64,000 nucleotides of DNA from Neisseria sicca (GCF_003044565.1 NZ_POXG01000004.1:124001-188000); one strand, 5' to 3'. Counted from the stretch's first letter, positions 34,533 through 45,699 are shown. Translations and numbers: made by a program. The notes: a model not told the origin generated them from the sequence alone.

Positions 34533-35198
34533 ATGAACCAACAAGAATACGCTGAATATCTGTTTAAGCTGCTGGGCGAAGAGCCACGGGCAGCAGATAA
34601 ATATAATGGCTGGGAAGATTATTTCTATGGTTTGTTTCAAGGTTTCATGCCCGACGGAGAAGGTGTGGCTGCGGTGTTTGAGCCTTTGGAAAAGGGGCAG
34701 GAATTGCTGGCGCGCATCATGCCTGTGTATCAAAGCACTACCGAACACAACCAAGAAATTCTCGATAGCGGCTATATTCCCGGTTATTTCTGCCCGCCTG
34801 CGCAAGATGAGGCAGAAGTGAGACAGACGGGCGAGCGTTTGCTGGAAGGTCTGCGCGAATTTGCTCGCTTTGTTGAAGACGAAGAGCTGATTGCAGCCTT
34901 GGCAGCGATTAAACAGATACGTTTTGGCGAGCCTGCGGAAGAGTTTAATGATACTCAGGACTTGTTTAGAGAAGCATTTGGTGAATGGCGGATTAGCAAT
35001 ACAGATTACAACAGCCCCGAACAAGTGTTAGACGAAGCCTATTATTCTATAAATTGCGATTATTACCTGTCCGCCTATCTGCAATACCCGCTTTACCGCA
35101 CCAAGCCTGACAGCGATTTTCTCCGTCCTTATTTCGATTTGTGGAGACAGGGCTACGGCTTTACTTTGGATGAAGACTGTTTGTATTTGCGCAAATAG
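34533..35198 (+). CDS. Protein of unknown function inserted upstream of priA
   Basis: 221 residues from ATG 34533 (MNQQEYAEYLFKLLGEEP), with GAGAGAA just upstream; a TTG at 34521 is a weaker choice. An acidic, tyrosine- and tryptophan-rich soluble protein (YNGWEDYFYGLFQGFMPDGE, YYLSAYLQYPLYRTKPDSDF). No signal peptide or membrane segment. No family was recognised. It is bordered by a DUS at 34471 and a variant (TTCAGACGGCCT) after the stop, and lies between a duplicated priA start and the real one, so it is an acquired gene. Confidence 0.6.
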   Translation: MNQQEYAEYLFKLLGEEPRAADKYNGWEDYFYGLFQGFMPDGEGVAAVFEPLEKGQELLARIMPVYQSTTEHNQEILDSGYIPGYFCPPAQDEAEVRQTGERLLEGLREFARFVEDEELIAALAAIKQIRFGEPAEEFNDTQDLFREAFGEWRISNTDYNSPEQVLDEAYYSINCDYYLSAYLQYPLYRTKPDSDFLRPYFDLWRQGYGFTLDEDCLYLRK

Positions 35199-35243
35199 CT
35201 TCCGTCTCTTCAGACGGCCTCAAACCATTTTTCCGACCACGCC

Positions 35244-37412
<2,169 letters not shown>

Positions 37413-37426
37413 GCGGGATAGGGAAG

Positions 37427-37470
37427 GGGTCGTCTGAAAAAGTGGAAGAGGCATTTTCAGACGACCTTTT
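37427..37470. terminator. DUS inverted-repeat hairpin
   Basis: GGGGTCGTCTGAAAA and inverse TTTTCAGACGACCTTTTT with a loop of 13 bases, 15 bases after the priA stop. Confidence 0.65.
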
Positions 37471-37494
37471 TGTTTAAACCGTCTTGATGGTTTG

Positions 37495-37601
37495 TATAGT
37501 GGATTAACTTTAAACCAGTACGGCGTTGCCTCGCCTTGCCGTACTATCTGTACTGTCTGCGGCTTCGTCGCCTTGTCCTGATTTAAAGTTAATCCACTAT
37601 A
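37495..37601. mobile_element. Correia repeat element, short (107-bp) form
   Basis: TATAGTGGATTAACTTTAAA at the left, TTTAAAGTTAATCCACTATA at the right. Same length and missing segment as the copy upstream of pyrD, in inverse orientation. It lies between priA and gluQ. Confidence 0.9.
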
Positions 37602-37771
37602 AAAAGCGGCAAGGTTAGGATGGGCAGGGTTGCGCCTGCATTGAAAAACAGTTGAGCCTTCACAAAAGCCCTACGATAAAATACGCGGCATGAAAGCCTG
37701 ATGCTGCGCCGCAGTTTGCAGTTTAGGCTTTGCTGACATATCGCCCATTTTGAGTTCCATACGGAGTTTGC

Positions 37772-38659
37772 ATGTATATAGGACGCTTTGCCCCCAGCCC
37801 TACCGGCTTGCTGCACATAGGCTCGCTGCTGACCGCTTTGGCTTCTTATGCCGATGCGCGCGCCAACGGCGGTAAATGGCTGGTGCGTATGGAAGACTTG
37901 GATCCGCCCAGGGAAATGGCGGGTGCCGCCGCGCATATTTTGCACACATTGGAAGCGTTCGGCTTTGAATGGGACGGCGAAGTCGCCTATCAAAGCCGAC
38001 GGGAAGGGCTGTATCAAGAGGCATTGGGTCGTCTGAAAAACGCAGGGTTGGTGTATCCGTGTTATTGCAGCCGTAAAGACTGGCAGGCGGCGGCAACGGC
38101 GGGGGCGGATGGATTTGTGTACAACGGACGTTGCCGCGTTCCGGCGCAAAGGCCTGAAGCGAATGGGAAAACGCCTGCTTGGCGGATTGCCGTTCCCGAC
38201 AGGATAATCGGTTTTCAGGATGGGATTGTCGGCTATTACGCCCAAAATCTGGCACACGATATCGGCGATTTTGTTCTGTTGCGTGCGGATGGTTTTTGGG
38301 CGTATCAACTTGCCGTGGTCGCGGACGATGCCGAACAAGGAATCACGCATATCGTGCGCGGACAGGATTTGCTGGTGTCCACGCCGCGTCAGATTTATTT
38401 GCAGCAATGTCTCGGCGCAAACACGCCGCATTACGCGCACCTGCCTTTGCTGGTCAATTCGCAGGGGCAGAAATGGTCCAAGCAAACGCTTGCTCCCGCT
38501 TTGGATTTGAACCGGCGCGAAGCGCTTTTGCGGCAAGTGATGCGTTATCTCGATCTTCCCGATGCGCCCGAGGTTGACCGCCCCGAAGAATTGTTGGCAT
38601 GGGCGGTTTCACATTGGGATATACGGACGATACCGTTTCATGACATAGTCACGGAGTAA
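37772..38659 (+). CDS. gluQ: Glutamyl-queuosine tRNA(Asp) synthetase
   Basis: Attaches glutamate to queuosine in the anticodon of tRNA(Asp). 295 residues, corresponding to the catalytic half of GluRS without an anticodon-binding domain. HIGH-type motif [16 protein letters not shown]; the zinc site region CYCSRKDW with NGRCR; the KMSKR motif is replaced by KWSKQ as usual in this family. A DUS (GRLKNAG) lies inside the coding sequence. Start ATG 37772, upstream of which lies the Correia element. Confidence 0.93.
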   Translation: MYIGRFAPSPTGLLHIGSLLTALASYADARANGGKWLVRMEDLDPPREMAGAAAHILHTLEAFGFEWDGEVAYQSRREGLYQEALGRLKNAGLVYPCYCSRKDWQAAATAGADGFVYNGRCRVPAQRPEANGKTPAWRIAVPDRIIGFQDGIVGYYAQNLAHDIGDFVLLRADGFWAYQLAVVADDAEQGITHIVRGQDLLVSTPRQIYLQQCLGANTPHYAHLPLLVNSQGQKWSKQTLAPALDLNRREALLRQVMRYLDLPDAPEVDRPEELLAWAVSHWDIRTIPFHDIVTE

Positions 38660-38931
38660 ATTTGTAAATTTGCAACAAATTACTTGAGGTATTACTTAAA
38701 TTTTTTAATTTTTGTAAGTAATCGCTTGTTTTTTGGATAAAGTTAACAGAATTAAGGTATATTCCTAAACACCTCCAAACCACTTTCATTTGAGATGAAT
38801 GTTTGGTCCGCCTGCCAAAACGGCAGAAGGGGGCAAACGTATGAGAAAAATGTTTCAACATACTAAAACACGCGGGAACGTTGTGTATTGATTTAAAATT
38901 CGCATCCACATTCAAAATAACAAAGAAAATT
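38660..38931. other. AT-rich regulatory region before the LytTR regulator gene
   Basis: About 270 bases without a gene, unusually AT-rich at the left side. It has two direct or near-inverse motifs (AATTACTTGAGGTATTACTT and GTAAGTAATCG). These may be operators for the following regulator, but nothing specific was identified. Confidence 0.35.
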
Positions 38932-39663
38932 ATGTTAAGTGCCATTATTGTTGAAGACGAAGTGCTGGCAGCAGAGCGCTTAAGGGTCTTACTTGAAGAA
39001 TGCAACGTCGTCTTGCTCAATGTATTTCACCATGCCCAGCCGGCATTGGATTGGTTGAGCATACACGAAGCAGATGTCGTATTTGCCGATATCGGACTGC
39101 CTGAAATCAATGGTTTGGAGTTTGTCGAACGCATCAAGCGCGGTGCCAAACGCCAGCCCGAAATTATTTTCACCACCGCCTATGAAGAGCACGCCCTGCG
39201 AGCCTTCGAATTGGCTGCCGCCGACTATCTGCTCAAGCCCATCAGAATGACCCGTCTGCAAGCGGCGCTTGACCGCGTTGGCGAAAAATACCGCGAAAAA
39301 GCCGACGATTTCACCCATTTCACTGTCTTCAGCCGTGATTTGATGATTGAAATCCCGTGGCAGCAGGCGCGTTATTTATTGGCGGAACACAAAACCGTAT
39401 TCCTGATTACCGGCGACGGTCAGCGCTACGAATTGCCCAAAACGCTGGTTTCATGGGAAGAGCTGCTCGGAGACAAAGTAATCCGTATCCACCGCAACGC
39501 CATCGTGTTCCGACACACCTTAGACTGCCTTATCCGCTTGGATGAAGAAGAAGACGAAAGCAATGCCATTTGGGGTGCGAAGGTTTTGGACGCACCCAAA
39601 CCGCTTCCCGTCAGCCGCCGCCAATTGGCAACCCTGCGCAAGATTCTGAAAAAACAAATCTGA
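38932..39663 (+). CDS. LytTR-family response regulator (AlgR-like)
   Basis: 243 residues from ATG 38932 (MLSAIIVEDEVLAAERLRVL). Receiver domain about 1-120: acidic pair near residues 8-9, phospho-acceptor aspartate in ADIGLPEINGLE, TTAYEEHALRAFELAAADYL with the K of LLKPI. The C-terminal LytTR DNA-binding domain follows (VFLITGDGQRYELPKTLVSW, VIRIHRNAIV). No sensor kinase gene adjoins, so its partner must be elsewhere or absent. It ends before a strong terminator. Confidence 0.88.
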   Translation: MLSAIIVEDEVLAAERLRVLLEECNVVLLNVFHHAQPALDWLSIHEADVVFADIGLPEINGLEFVERIKRGAKRQPEIIFTTAYEEHALRAFELAAADYLLKPIRMTRLQAALDRVGEKYREKADDFTHFTVFSRDLMIEIPWQQARYLLAEHKTVFLITGDGQRYELPKTLVSWEELLGDKVIRIHRNAIVFRHTLDCLIRLDEEEDESNAIWGAKVLDAPKPLPVSRRQLATLRKILKKQI

Positions 39664-39687
39664 TGGCGGATTTGCCGCATCATCAAC

Positions 39688-39720
39688 AAAGCCCTGCCGT
39701 TTGGCAGGGCTTTTGTTTTT
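39688..39720 (+). terminator. Rho-independent terminator
   Basis: AAAGCCCTGCCG TTT GGCAGGGCTTTT, followed by GTTTTT. A classical GC stem with a T run, not DUS-based, 25 bases after the regulator stop. Confidence 0.9.
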
Positions 39721-39866
39721 CAGACGACCCCTTGTCGTGAACCGACACGGTAGTCGTAACAAGGTGGCAGAGTAGTAGATGGATAAGATTAGGATAAGGC
39801 GGGGCAACAGGTTATCCCGATGGAAGGGTAATCCGTTATCAGCCTCTAATTCCCGTTGTCCGAACC

Positions 39867-40397
39867 TTATTGCGATGCGCCGTCATTCGTCGTTTTATCA
39901 TGATCCCGTACGATTTTGTCGTACACGGCTTCGGGCAGGTAGCGGCGTATCATGTCGCGCCAGCCGTCGGGGCCGACCAAGCCTTTGACCATGGTGGAAG
40001 ACACTTCCGCGATTTCACGCGGCGGCATCAGGAAGACCGTCGAAATTTCGGGCGCGAGGTCACTGTTGATATAGCGCATCGAGCGTTCGTATTCATAGTC
40101 GGCGGCGGAGCGGATACCGCGAACGATAAAGCCCGCGCCGATTTCGCGCGCGTAGCGGACCAAGAAGCGGTTTTCAAATACGCAGACACGGACATTGGGA
40201 AAGTTGCCCGTAATCGCTTCAAGCATGGCGCGGCGCTCGTCTATGGTGTAGGTGTTGCGTTTTTCAGGGTTGATACCGATGGCGACGACGAGCTCATCAA
40301 AAAGAGCCTGCGCTTCTTTTATCATCCAAAGATGACCGAGCGTCGGCGGGTCGAAACTGCCTGCGTAAACAGCGCGGCGCGGGGGAATCGTTTTCAT
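39867..40397 (-). CDS. coaD: Pantetheine-phosphate adenylyltransferase
   Basis: Fourth step of coenzyme A synthesis: transfers AMP from ATP to 4'-phosphopantetheine. 176 residues. Nucleotidyltransferase motif [18 protein letters not shown] (T/HxGH), [33 protein letters not shown] and [11 protein letters not shown]. The motif LGHL in place of the common NGHL and the MPPRE loop are deviations from the E. coli enzyme that I associate with the neisserial protein. Start ATG 40397. No operon partner. Confidence 0.85.
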   Translation of the reverse strand: MKTIPPRRAVYAGSFDPPTLGHLWMIKEAQALFDELVVAIGINPEKRNTYTIDERRAMLEAITGNFPNVRVCVFENRFLVRYAREIGAGFIVRGIRSAADYEYERSMRYINSDLAPEISTVFLMPPREIAEVSSTMVKGLVGPDGWRDMIRRYLPEAVYDKIVRDHDKTTNDGASQ

Positions 40398-40457
40398 GGA
40401 AAGTAGAATGAGTGATGGCAGCCGTCAGCATAGCGGGCGGGGGCGGGAATGTCAAAA

Positions 40458-40515
40458 AGGTCGTCTGAAACACAAATCAGTCCGTATTGGGGCGAAACTG
40501 GGTTTTCAGACGACC
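40458..40515. terminator. DUS inverted pair with long loop
   Basis: AAAGGTCGTCTGAAACAC and inverse GGTTTTCAGACGACCC with about 30 bases between. It lies upstream of coaD and is not next to any 3' end; a terminator role is doubtful. The 40516-40698 stretch holds no gene. Confidence 0.4.
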
Positions 40516-40698
40516 CATTCATTAAAACATGATTGATATGAAATCAAGTACCGGAAAGATTTGCTTCGGGTGGTTTAAAGCAATAACGCGGCGATACTGG
40601 ATTAGCCTTCCTTTACTTCGAAATCCTTTAATAGCATAATGAATAGAAATTATTATCAAAATTTATCCGTATTAGGTAAATGGGCGAAAGTGCATTTG

Positions 40699-40855
40699 TA
40701 TAGTGGATTAAATTTAAATCAGGACAAGGCGGCGAAGCCGCAGACAGTACAGATAGTACGGAACCGATTCACTTGGCGTTTCAGCACTTTAGAGAATCGT
40801 TCTCTTTGAGCTAAGGCGAGGCAACGCCGTACCGGTTTAAAGTTAATCCGCTATA
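40699..40855. mobile_element. Correia repeat element, full-length (157-bp) form
   Basis: TATAGTGGATTAAATTTAAA at the left; the right end has one change (TTAATCCGCTATA). It contains the internal segment with GAGAATCGTTCTCTTTGAGC. It lies 31 bases upstream of the ABC substrate-binding protein gene, so any promoter within it would read straight into the operon. Confidence 0.9.
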
Positions 40856-40886
40856 TTTCAGACGGATTCGATATGGAGATTGGAAA

Positions 40887-41864
40887 ATGGAACTGAAAAG
40901 ACGTGATTTCTTAAAAATGACCGCCGCTTTGGCAGCGGCAGGCGTTTCGCCTTCGCTGTTGGCAGCGGGGAAAGAGCAGTTTACCGTGTACGGCGCGCCG
41001 GCGATGCCCAGCGTTACCATTGCCGTAGCGGCGTTGCAGGGTAAGCTGGCGAAGCAGGCGGAGGTGTCGCTGAAGGTTTGGCGTTCGCCCGACCAGCTTC
41101 GCGCGGGCGTGGCGAGCGGGCAATTTAAAGTGATGATGAGTCCGAGCAATGTCGGCGTGAACCTGCGCAACCAAGGGCAGAAAGTCGGCATGGTGAATAT
41201 TTTGACCAACGGCATCACGCAGTTAGTTTGTAAAGGCAGCGCGATTGCCTCGCCGCAGGATTTGGTCGGCAAAAAAATCCTCGTGCCGTTTAAAAACGAC
41301 ATGCCCGACATCGTGCTGCAAGCCTTGTTGAAAAAACTGAAAATCGACGCGCACAAAGTCGGCATCACTTATACCGCCACGCCGCCGGAAGCGGTGGGGC
41401 TGTTTTTAAGCAAGGATTACCACGCCGCCATCCTGCCCGAACCGATGGCGAGCGCGGGTATGCTCAAAGGCAAAACCATGGGCGTAAACGTCGTGCGCGG
41501 CTTTGATTTGGTGAAGGCGTGGGGGCAGGCGTTTGACACCAAACCGCTGATTCCGATGGCGGGCATCATTGCCAACGAAGAATATTTCCACGCACACAAG
41601 GCGCAGTTCGACATCTTCCATCAGGATTTGAAAAACGCGCTCAACTGGATACTTGCCAACCGCCAAAGCGCCGCTAAAATCGGCAAAAACTACCTACCCG
41701 CCCCCGAACCCGCCCTAGTCATGGGCTTGGACGGCGCACGGCTGACGGTAACCAAAGGCAGCGAAGTCAAGAACGAGATTTTGAAGTTTTACGAAATCCT
41801 GATGCAGTTCAACCCGAAACTTTTGGGCGGCAAGCTGCCGGATAACGGATTCTTCTTGGCTTAA
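40887..41864 (+). CDS. ABC transporter substrate-binding protein, SsuA/TauA/ThiY-like
   Basis: Periplasmic solute-binding protein of a type I importer. 325 residues. A twin-arginine-like signal (KRRDFLKMTAALAAAGVSPS, cut after LLAAG). Typical of the NMT1/SsuA-like family: WRSPDQLRAGVASGQFKVMM, VGKKILVPFKNDMPDIVLQA, AAILPEPMASA. Substrate class for the family is sulfonates, nitrate, taurine or pyrimidine precursors; it cannot be decided here. Its permease and ATPase follow at 43002 and 43796, separated by an inserted gene. Confidence 0.85.
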   Translation: MELKRRDFLKMTAALAAAGVSPSLLAAGKEQFTVYGAPAMPSVTIAVAALQGKLAKQAEVSLKVWRSPDQLRAGVASGQFKVMMSPSNVGVNLRNQGQKVGMVNILTNGITQLVCKGSAIASPQDLVGKKILVPFKNDMPDIVLQALLKKLKIDAHKVGITYTATPPEAVGLFLSKDYHAAILPEPMASAGMLKGKTMGVNVVRGFDLVKAWGQAFDTKPLIPMAGIIANEEYFHAHKAQFDIFHQDLKNALNWILANRQSAAKIGKNYLPAPEPALVMGLDGARLTVTKGSEVKNEILKFYEILMQFNPKLLGGKLPDNGFFLA

Positions 41865-41872
41865 AGGGGGAA

Positions 41873-41937
41873 TAGGTCGTCTGAAAAAGTAGGTCGGATA
41901 CTCGTTTCCGACATTTCGGATGTTTTCAGACGACCTA
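41873..41937. terminator. DUS inverted pair
   Basis: TAGGTCGTCTGAAAA and inverse TTTTCAGACGACCTA. The loop carries GTAGGTCGGATACTCGTTTC, which recurs inverted at about 42002-42026 (GGATACGAGTATCCGACCTAC). It lies directly behind the substrate-binding protein gene and may end or weaken the transcript. Confidence 0.6.
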
Positions 41938-42076
41938 TCAGGACATGATCAGCAGCGTAGGTAAGATTCTTGAATCCGACATTTCAGCTAAATGAGGCTG
42001 TCGGATACGAGTATCCGACCTACTTTTTTCAGATGACCTATCAGATAACAGTCGGAACAATACACAAAAAGCCGTC

Positions 42077-42096
42077 ATTCCCGCGCAGGCGGGAAT
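42077..42096. repeat. dRS3 element
   Basis: ATTCCCGCGCAGGCGGGAAT, the 20-base palindrome of neisserial dRS3 repeats, known elsewhere as part of NIME arrays and as insertion sites of filamentous prophages. A single copy here. Confidence 0.85.
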
Positions 42097-42185
42097 CCAG
42101 TATCTAAATTGGTTGATACAGATAACGAAAAATATGTGAGTATTTAAGGGAGTGATGATGGAATTTTTCCGATGGAGCAATATTT

Positions 42186-42839
42186 ATGTTCATTAAAAAA
42201 TTTCTTTTTACATGTTTTATTGCCATTGTTTTTGCCGGTGCCAATGCTTGTACCCGCAATATTAACGAGGGTTGTGAGAAAACTATTCAATTTACAATGG
42301 ATGATAATATTACCGTTTCCAATGTGATACATTGGGAAATCATGCCCGGAAAATATGTTCTAAATTTTAGACATTATCAGGCATCAGACTCAGAAGGGGC
42401 GGTTCATCGTTTGACTGAAGATCAGCTCATTAATGCCATTAAGTACTCCATTGCGCAAATCGATAAAAATAAATTGTATGAAATACAGTTAAACTGGAGC
42501 AGCAGCGAGACATCCAGAAAGTCGGTTGAGAAAGCGCTTAAGGAAAATACTTTGTTGGGCGGCAGGTATTCGGCATTCGATAAAAAGATACAAAAGATTA
42601 CAACGAAATCTTTTGTTCAAAGCCCGTTCATACAGAAGTTGTGCATGCAGATTGATAATCTGAAGGTGAGCTGTAATTTCAAATCATATTTCTTGGAGCC
42701 TATTTTATTTAAGACGGGCGAGTATAGCTCCGGAAAAACTATTCGCTCAGATGAAAATGCAAATATCGACTGGATTGGTTTAGCTTCATATGAACTATGG
42801 TTTGGTATTCCTATTAATCAGGGGGAACCGCAGTCGTAA
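42186..42839 (+). CDS. Exported protein of unknown function inserted in the ABC operon
   Basis: 217 residues with a signal sequence (MFIKKFLFTCFIAIVFAGAN) and a cysteine right after it (NAC), so possibly a lipoprotein although the lipobox is poor. The mature part has a few cysteines (EGCEKT, KLCMQI, VSCNF) and is otherwise polar. AT-richer than the transporter genes around it. No family was recognised. DUS pairs flank it on both sides (41873-41937 and 42868-42961). The transporter operon is thus interrupted by a cargo gene. Confidence 0.6.
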   Translation: MFIKKFLFTCFIAIVFAGANACTRNINEGCEKTIQFTMDDNITVSNVIHWEIMPGKYVLNFRHYQASDSEGAVHRLTEDQLINAIKYSIAQIDKNKLYEIQLNWSSSETSRKSVEKALKENTLLGGRYSAFDKKIQKITTKSFVQSPFIQKLCMQIDNLKVSCNFKSYFLEPILFKTGEYSSGKTIRSDENANIDWIGLASYELWFGIPINQGEPQS

Positions 42840-42867
42840 CCCGACGAAACCCCGAAATCCCAAACCA

Positions 42868-42961
42868 AGGTCGTCTGAAAAACATTATTTGGGAAAACCA
42901 AACCGTTTCGTTGGGTTACGGTGTTCCATCTAACCCAATCAGCCATTTTTTCAGACGACCT
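42868..42961. repeat. DUS inverted pair with long loop
   Basis: AAGGTCGTCTGAAAAAC at 42868 and TTTTTTCAGACGACCT ending at 42961, about 60 bases apart. The loop contains TTGGGTTACGG and CTAACCCAATC, an inner inverted repeat. Right border of the inserted gene. Confidence 0.6.
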
Positions 42962-43001
42962 ACCGTCCCCAAAACCATCCCCATCAACCAACACTCAAAC
43001 C

Positions 43002-43799
43002 ATGATTAAAACCGACAAAATCCGCAAACCGCAGCCTGCGGTGTTTTACATCATCGACTACCTTTGGAGCGGCTTTGCCGGTCTGGGCGTGGCGATGGTG
43101 GTGGTGGCGTTGTGGGCGTGGGGCAGTGCCGTGTTTGGTGAGTTTATGCTGCCCGCGCCGGTGGAGGTGTTTCAAAAGTCGTTTGATTTATTGAAACATT
43201 TTCAGGAAAACGAAATCGGGATTTCGCTGTGGCGGTCGGTGGTGGGCATTTCTGTTGCGCTGGCGGCGGGATTGGCGGCGGGGCTGGTGGCGGGCAGTTT
43301 TAAGACGGCGATGGCGTTGCTCAAGCCTGTGATTACGGTTTTGTTGGCGATGCCGCCGATTATTTGGGTGGTGATGGCGTTGTTTTGGTTCGGTTTCGGC
43401 AATCCGAGCGTGCTGTTTACCATCATTGTGTTGGTTGCGCCGCTGACGTTTGCGAGTGCGGCGGTCGGAATGGCGAGCGTGAACAAACAGCATGAGGAAT
43501 TGTTTGATGCTTATAAATTAGGCCGTCTGAAAAAAATCCGTTATCTGTATATCCCGCATCTGACGGGCTATGTGATTTCCAGCATCGGCGTGGCGGTGGC
43601 GATGGGGGTGAAGGTGGTGATTATGGCGGAACTCTTGGGCGCGAGCGAAGGCGTGGGCGCGCGGATTGCGGACGCGAGGGCGATGTTGGAGACTTCGACG
43701 GTGATGGCTTATGTGGTGTTGGTTATCGTGTTTGTGTCGCTGTTTGAATACCTGATTACCAAGCCTTTGGAAATTTTGTTTATGCCGTGGAGAAGATGA
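43002..43799 (+). CDS. ABC transporter permease, SsuC/TauC-like
   Basis: 265 residues from ATG 43002 (MIKTDKIRKPQPAVF). About six membrane segments. The EAA-loop signature for binding the ATPase is visible (EELFDAYKLGRLKKIRYLYI, with a DUS variant inside), then HLTGYVISSIGVAVAMGVKVV. It forms the membrane channel of the importer together with 40887 and 43796. The stop codon overlaps the start of the ATPase gene. Confidence 0.85.
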   Translation: MIKTDKIRKPQPAVFYIIDYLWSGFAGLGVAMVVVALWAWGSAVFGEFMLPAPVEVFQKSFDLLKHFQENEIGISLWRSVVGISVALAAGLAAGLVAGSFKTAMALLKPVITVLLAMPPIIWVVMALFWFGFGNPSVLFTIIVLVAPLTFASAAVGMASVNKQHEELFDAYKLGRLKKIRYLYIPHLTGYVISSIGVAVAMGVKVVIMAELLGASEGVGARIADARAMLETSTVMAYVVLVIVFVSLFEYLITKPLEILFMPWRR

Positions 43800-44491
43800 T
43801 GCTCTATCTTGAAAACGTGCGTTTTGAAATTCTCCGCGATCCCATTGTGCGCGATTTCAGTTTGAACCTGCAACACGGCGAAGTAAAAGCTTTGTTCGGG
43901 CCGAGCGGCTGCGGCAAGACGACGGTTTTGCGGCTGATTGCGGGTTTGGAAACGCCGAAATCGGGCACGATACGCAATACTTTCCGCAAAACGGGTTTTC
44001 TGTTTCAGGAAAACCGCCTGCCGGGAAACTTGACCGCGATGCAGAATATCGCTATTTTTATGGACAAACTTGATGAAGGCGAAATCATCGCGCTGGCGGC
44101 GAAAGTCGGGCTGACTGCGGGCGATTTGAACAAATATCCGACCGAATTGTCCGGCGGCATGGCGAAACGGGTAGCATTTTTGCGCCTGCTGCTGTGCGGC
44201 TGCGACCTTGCCTTGCTGGACGAGCCGTTCGTCGGTTTGGACCGCGATTTGCGCGATATTTTGGTCGCCATGCTGGTGGAAAAAATCGAGCGGCAGGGCA
44301 TGGCGTGTATGCTGGTAACGCACGACCGCTTCGAAGCCGCACGCCTGAGCCATGAAATCATGCTGCTTTCCACTAAGGGCATGAACGTGCAAAACGTGAT
44401 AACCCTGCCCACGCCGCTGTCCGAACGCGATTCGGCTTTTGAAGAAGCTGTTGTGGCGAGGGAGTTTCAGGGGATTCATTATTATGAGTGA
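43796..44491 (+). CDS. ABC transporter ATP-binding protein, SsuB/TauB-like
   Basis: 231 residues. Walker A GPSGCGKTTVLRL, Q-loop TGFLFQENRLPGN, signature LSGGMAKRVAFLR, Walker B LALLDEPFVGLD, H-loop LVTHDRFEA. The start is ATG 43796 or the adjoining ATG 43799, overlapping the permease stop, with GGAG upstream; this is typical translational coupling. A GTG at 43787 is possible. The last 65 or so bases are repeated, mutated, at 44721-44781, in front of the cadD-type gene. Confidence 0.88.
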   Translation: MMLYLENVRFEILRDPIVRDFSLNLQHGEVKALFGPSGCGKTTVLRLIAGLETPKSGTIRNTFRKTGFLFQENRLPGNLTAMQNIAIFMDKLDEGEIIALAAKVGLTAGDLNKYPTELSGGMAKRVAFLRLLLCGCDLALLDEPFVGLDRDLRDILVAMLVEKIERQGMACMLVTHDRFEAARLSHEIMLLSTKGMNVQNVITLPTPLSERDSAFEEAVVAREFQGIHYYE

Positions 44492-44711
44492 TGAGGGGAT
44501 TTGAGTGTCTGACGAACCTTGCGGTTCGTTGCCCTCTCCTACGGGGAGAGGGAATCAGGTTGCTGAAAATTAGAGGGTGCAGGATTGGGAATCAGATGTC
44601 AGGTAAACCTGAAAATGTTCAGGCTCGACAGCCCAATTCCCTCTCCCCGTGGGAGATGGCTAGGGAGAGGGTAAGCAAGCCGCAGGCTTGCCTCTTTAGC
44701 GAAAGATACGA
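44491..44711. repeat. Left copy of a long direct repeat around the cadD-type gene
   Basis: About 220 bases, from ATGAGGGGATTTGAGTGTCT to GCCTCTTTAGCGAAAGATAC. The same text, with some changes and an extra CTAACCCTCTC, stands at 45405-45640. It contains inner palindromes of the kind CCCTCTCC ... GGAGAGGG. Short ORFs in both copies are not genes. Confidence 0.85.
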
Positions 44712-44720
44712 ATCTGTTAT

Positions 44721-44781
44721 CCGAACGCGATTCGGTTTTTGAAAAAGCCGTGGTGCCAAGGGGGCAGGGGATTCATTATGA
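44721..44781 (+). repeat. Duplicated, decayed 3' end of the ABC ATPase gene
   Basis: CCGAACGCGATTCGGTTTTT through GGGGATTCATTATGAG matches 44421-44486. The ATPase ends SERDSAFEEAVVAREFQGIH; the copy would read SERDSVFEKAVVPRGQGIH. It lies immediately in front of the cadD-type start codon. Confidence 0.8.
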
Positions 44782-44789
44782 GGTGCTTT

Positions 44790-45404
44790 ATGTTTTCGAC
44801 TGTGATTACTGCTGCTGTTTTATATATTGCTACAGCAGTAGATTTGTTGGTAATACTATTAATATTTTTTGCTAGAGCAAATACTAGAAAAGAATATCGA
44901 GATATTTATATCGGACAATATTTAGGTTCTGTAATTTTAATATTAGTTAGTTTATTTCTAGCTTTTGTTTTGCATTATGTTCCGGAAAAATGGGTGTTGG
45001 GTTTATTAGGTTTAATACCGATTTACTTAGGTATTAAAGTTGCTATTTACGACGATTGTGAGGGCGAAAAAAGAGCTAAAAAAGAATTGGATGAAAAAGG
45101 GTTGTCAAAATTAGTCGGTATTGTTGCTTTGGTTACAGTTGCTAGTTGTGGTGCAGATAATATTGGACTTTTTGTTCCTTACTTTGTGACTTTAGATCTT
45201 GTCGACTTATTAGTTACTCTTCTTGTATTTTTAATATTGATTTTTGTTTTAGTATATACAGCACAAAGATTGGCTAATATTTCAGGTATTGGTGAAATTG
45301 TAGAGAAGTTTAGTCGTTGGATAATGGCTGTTATTTATATTGGTTTAGGATTATTTATTATTATTGAAAATAATACAATTCAAACAATAATATCAATAAT
45401 ATGA
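44790..45404 (+). CDS. CadD-type cadmium resistance transporter
   Basis: 204 residues from ATG 44790 (MFSTVITAAVLYIATAVDLL; AGG six bases upstream), with ATG 44778 as alternative. Five to six membrane segments. CadD family features: the early AVDLLVILLIFF, YIGQYLGSVILI, LGLIPIYLGIKVAI, and VTVASCGADNIGLFVPYF with a conserved cysteine. The family confers cadmium or related cation resistance and is best known from staphylococci and other Firmicutes. Very AT-rich compared with its neighbours, so probably acquired. Enclosed by long direct repeats. Confidence 0.8.
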   Translation: MFSTVITAAVLYIATAVDLLVILLIFFARANTRKEYRDIYIGQYLGSVILILVSLFLAFVLHYVPEKWVLGLLGLIPIYLGIKVAIYDDCEGEKRAKKELDEKGLSKLVGIVALVTVASCGADNIGLFVPYFVTLDLVDLLVTLLVFLILIFVLVYTAQRLANISGIGEIVEKFSRWIMAVIYIGLGLFIIIENNTIQTIISII

Positions 45405-45640
45405 ATGATACGGGCATTTGAGTATCTGACAAACCTTGCGGTTCGTTACCCTCTCCCTAACCCTCTCCCACGGGGCGAGGGGAACAGGTTGCTGAAAATC
45501 AGAGAGCACAGGATTGAAAATCAGATGGCAGGTAAACCTGAAAATGCTCGGGCTCGACAGCCTAATCCCCTCTCCCCGTGGGAGAGGGCTAGGGAGAGGG
45601 TAAGCAAGCCGCAGGCTTGCCTCTTTGGCAAAAGATACGG
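45405..45640. repeat. Right copy of the long direct repeat
   Basis: ATGATACGGGCATTTGAGTA to CTCTTTGGCAAAAGATACGG. Same orientation as 44491-44711, about 900 bases apart; the cadD-type gene lies in between. Confidence 0.85.
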
Positions 45641-45699
45641 CCCTGTCCGCCCAATAAATCCATATCCGAAAGCATCTTCATGCAGAATCAAGCCAAGTC

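Noticed and set aside
39751..39767. TAGTCGTAACAAGGTGG, like the 3' end of 16S rRNA
   Set aside because: Only about 15 bases agree; no rRNA sequence precedes it and the anti-Shine-Dalgarno end is missing.
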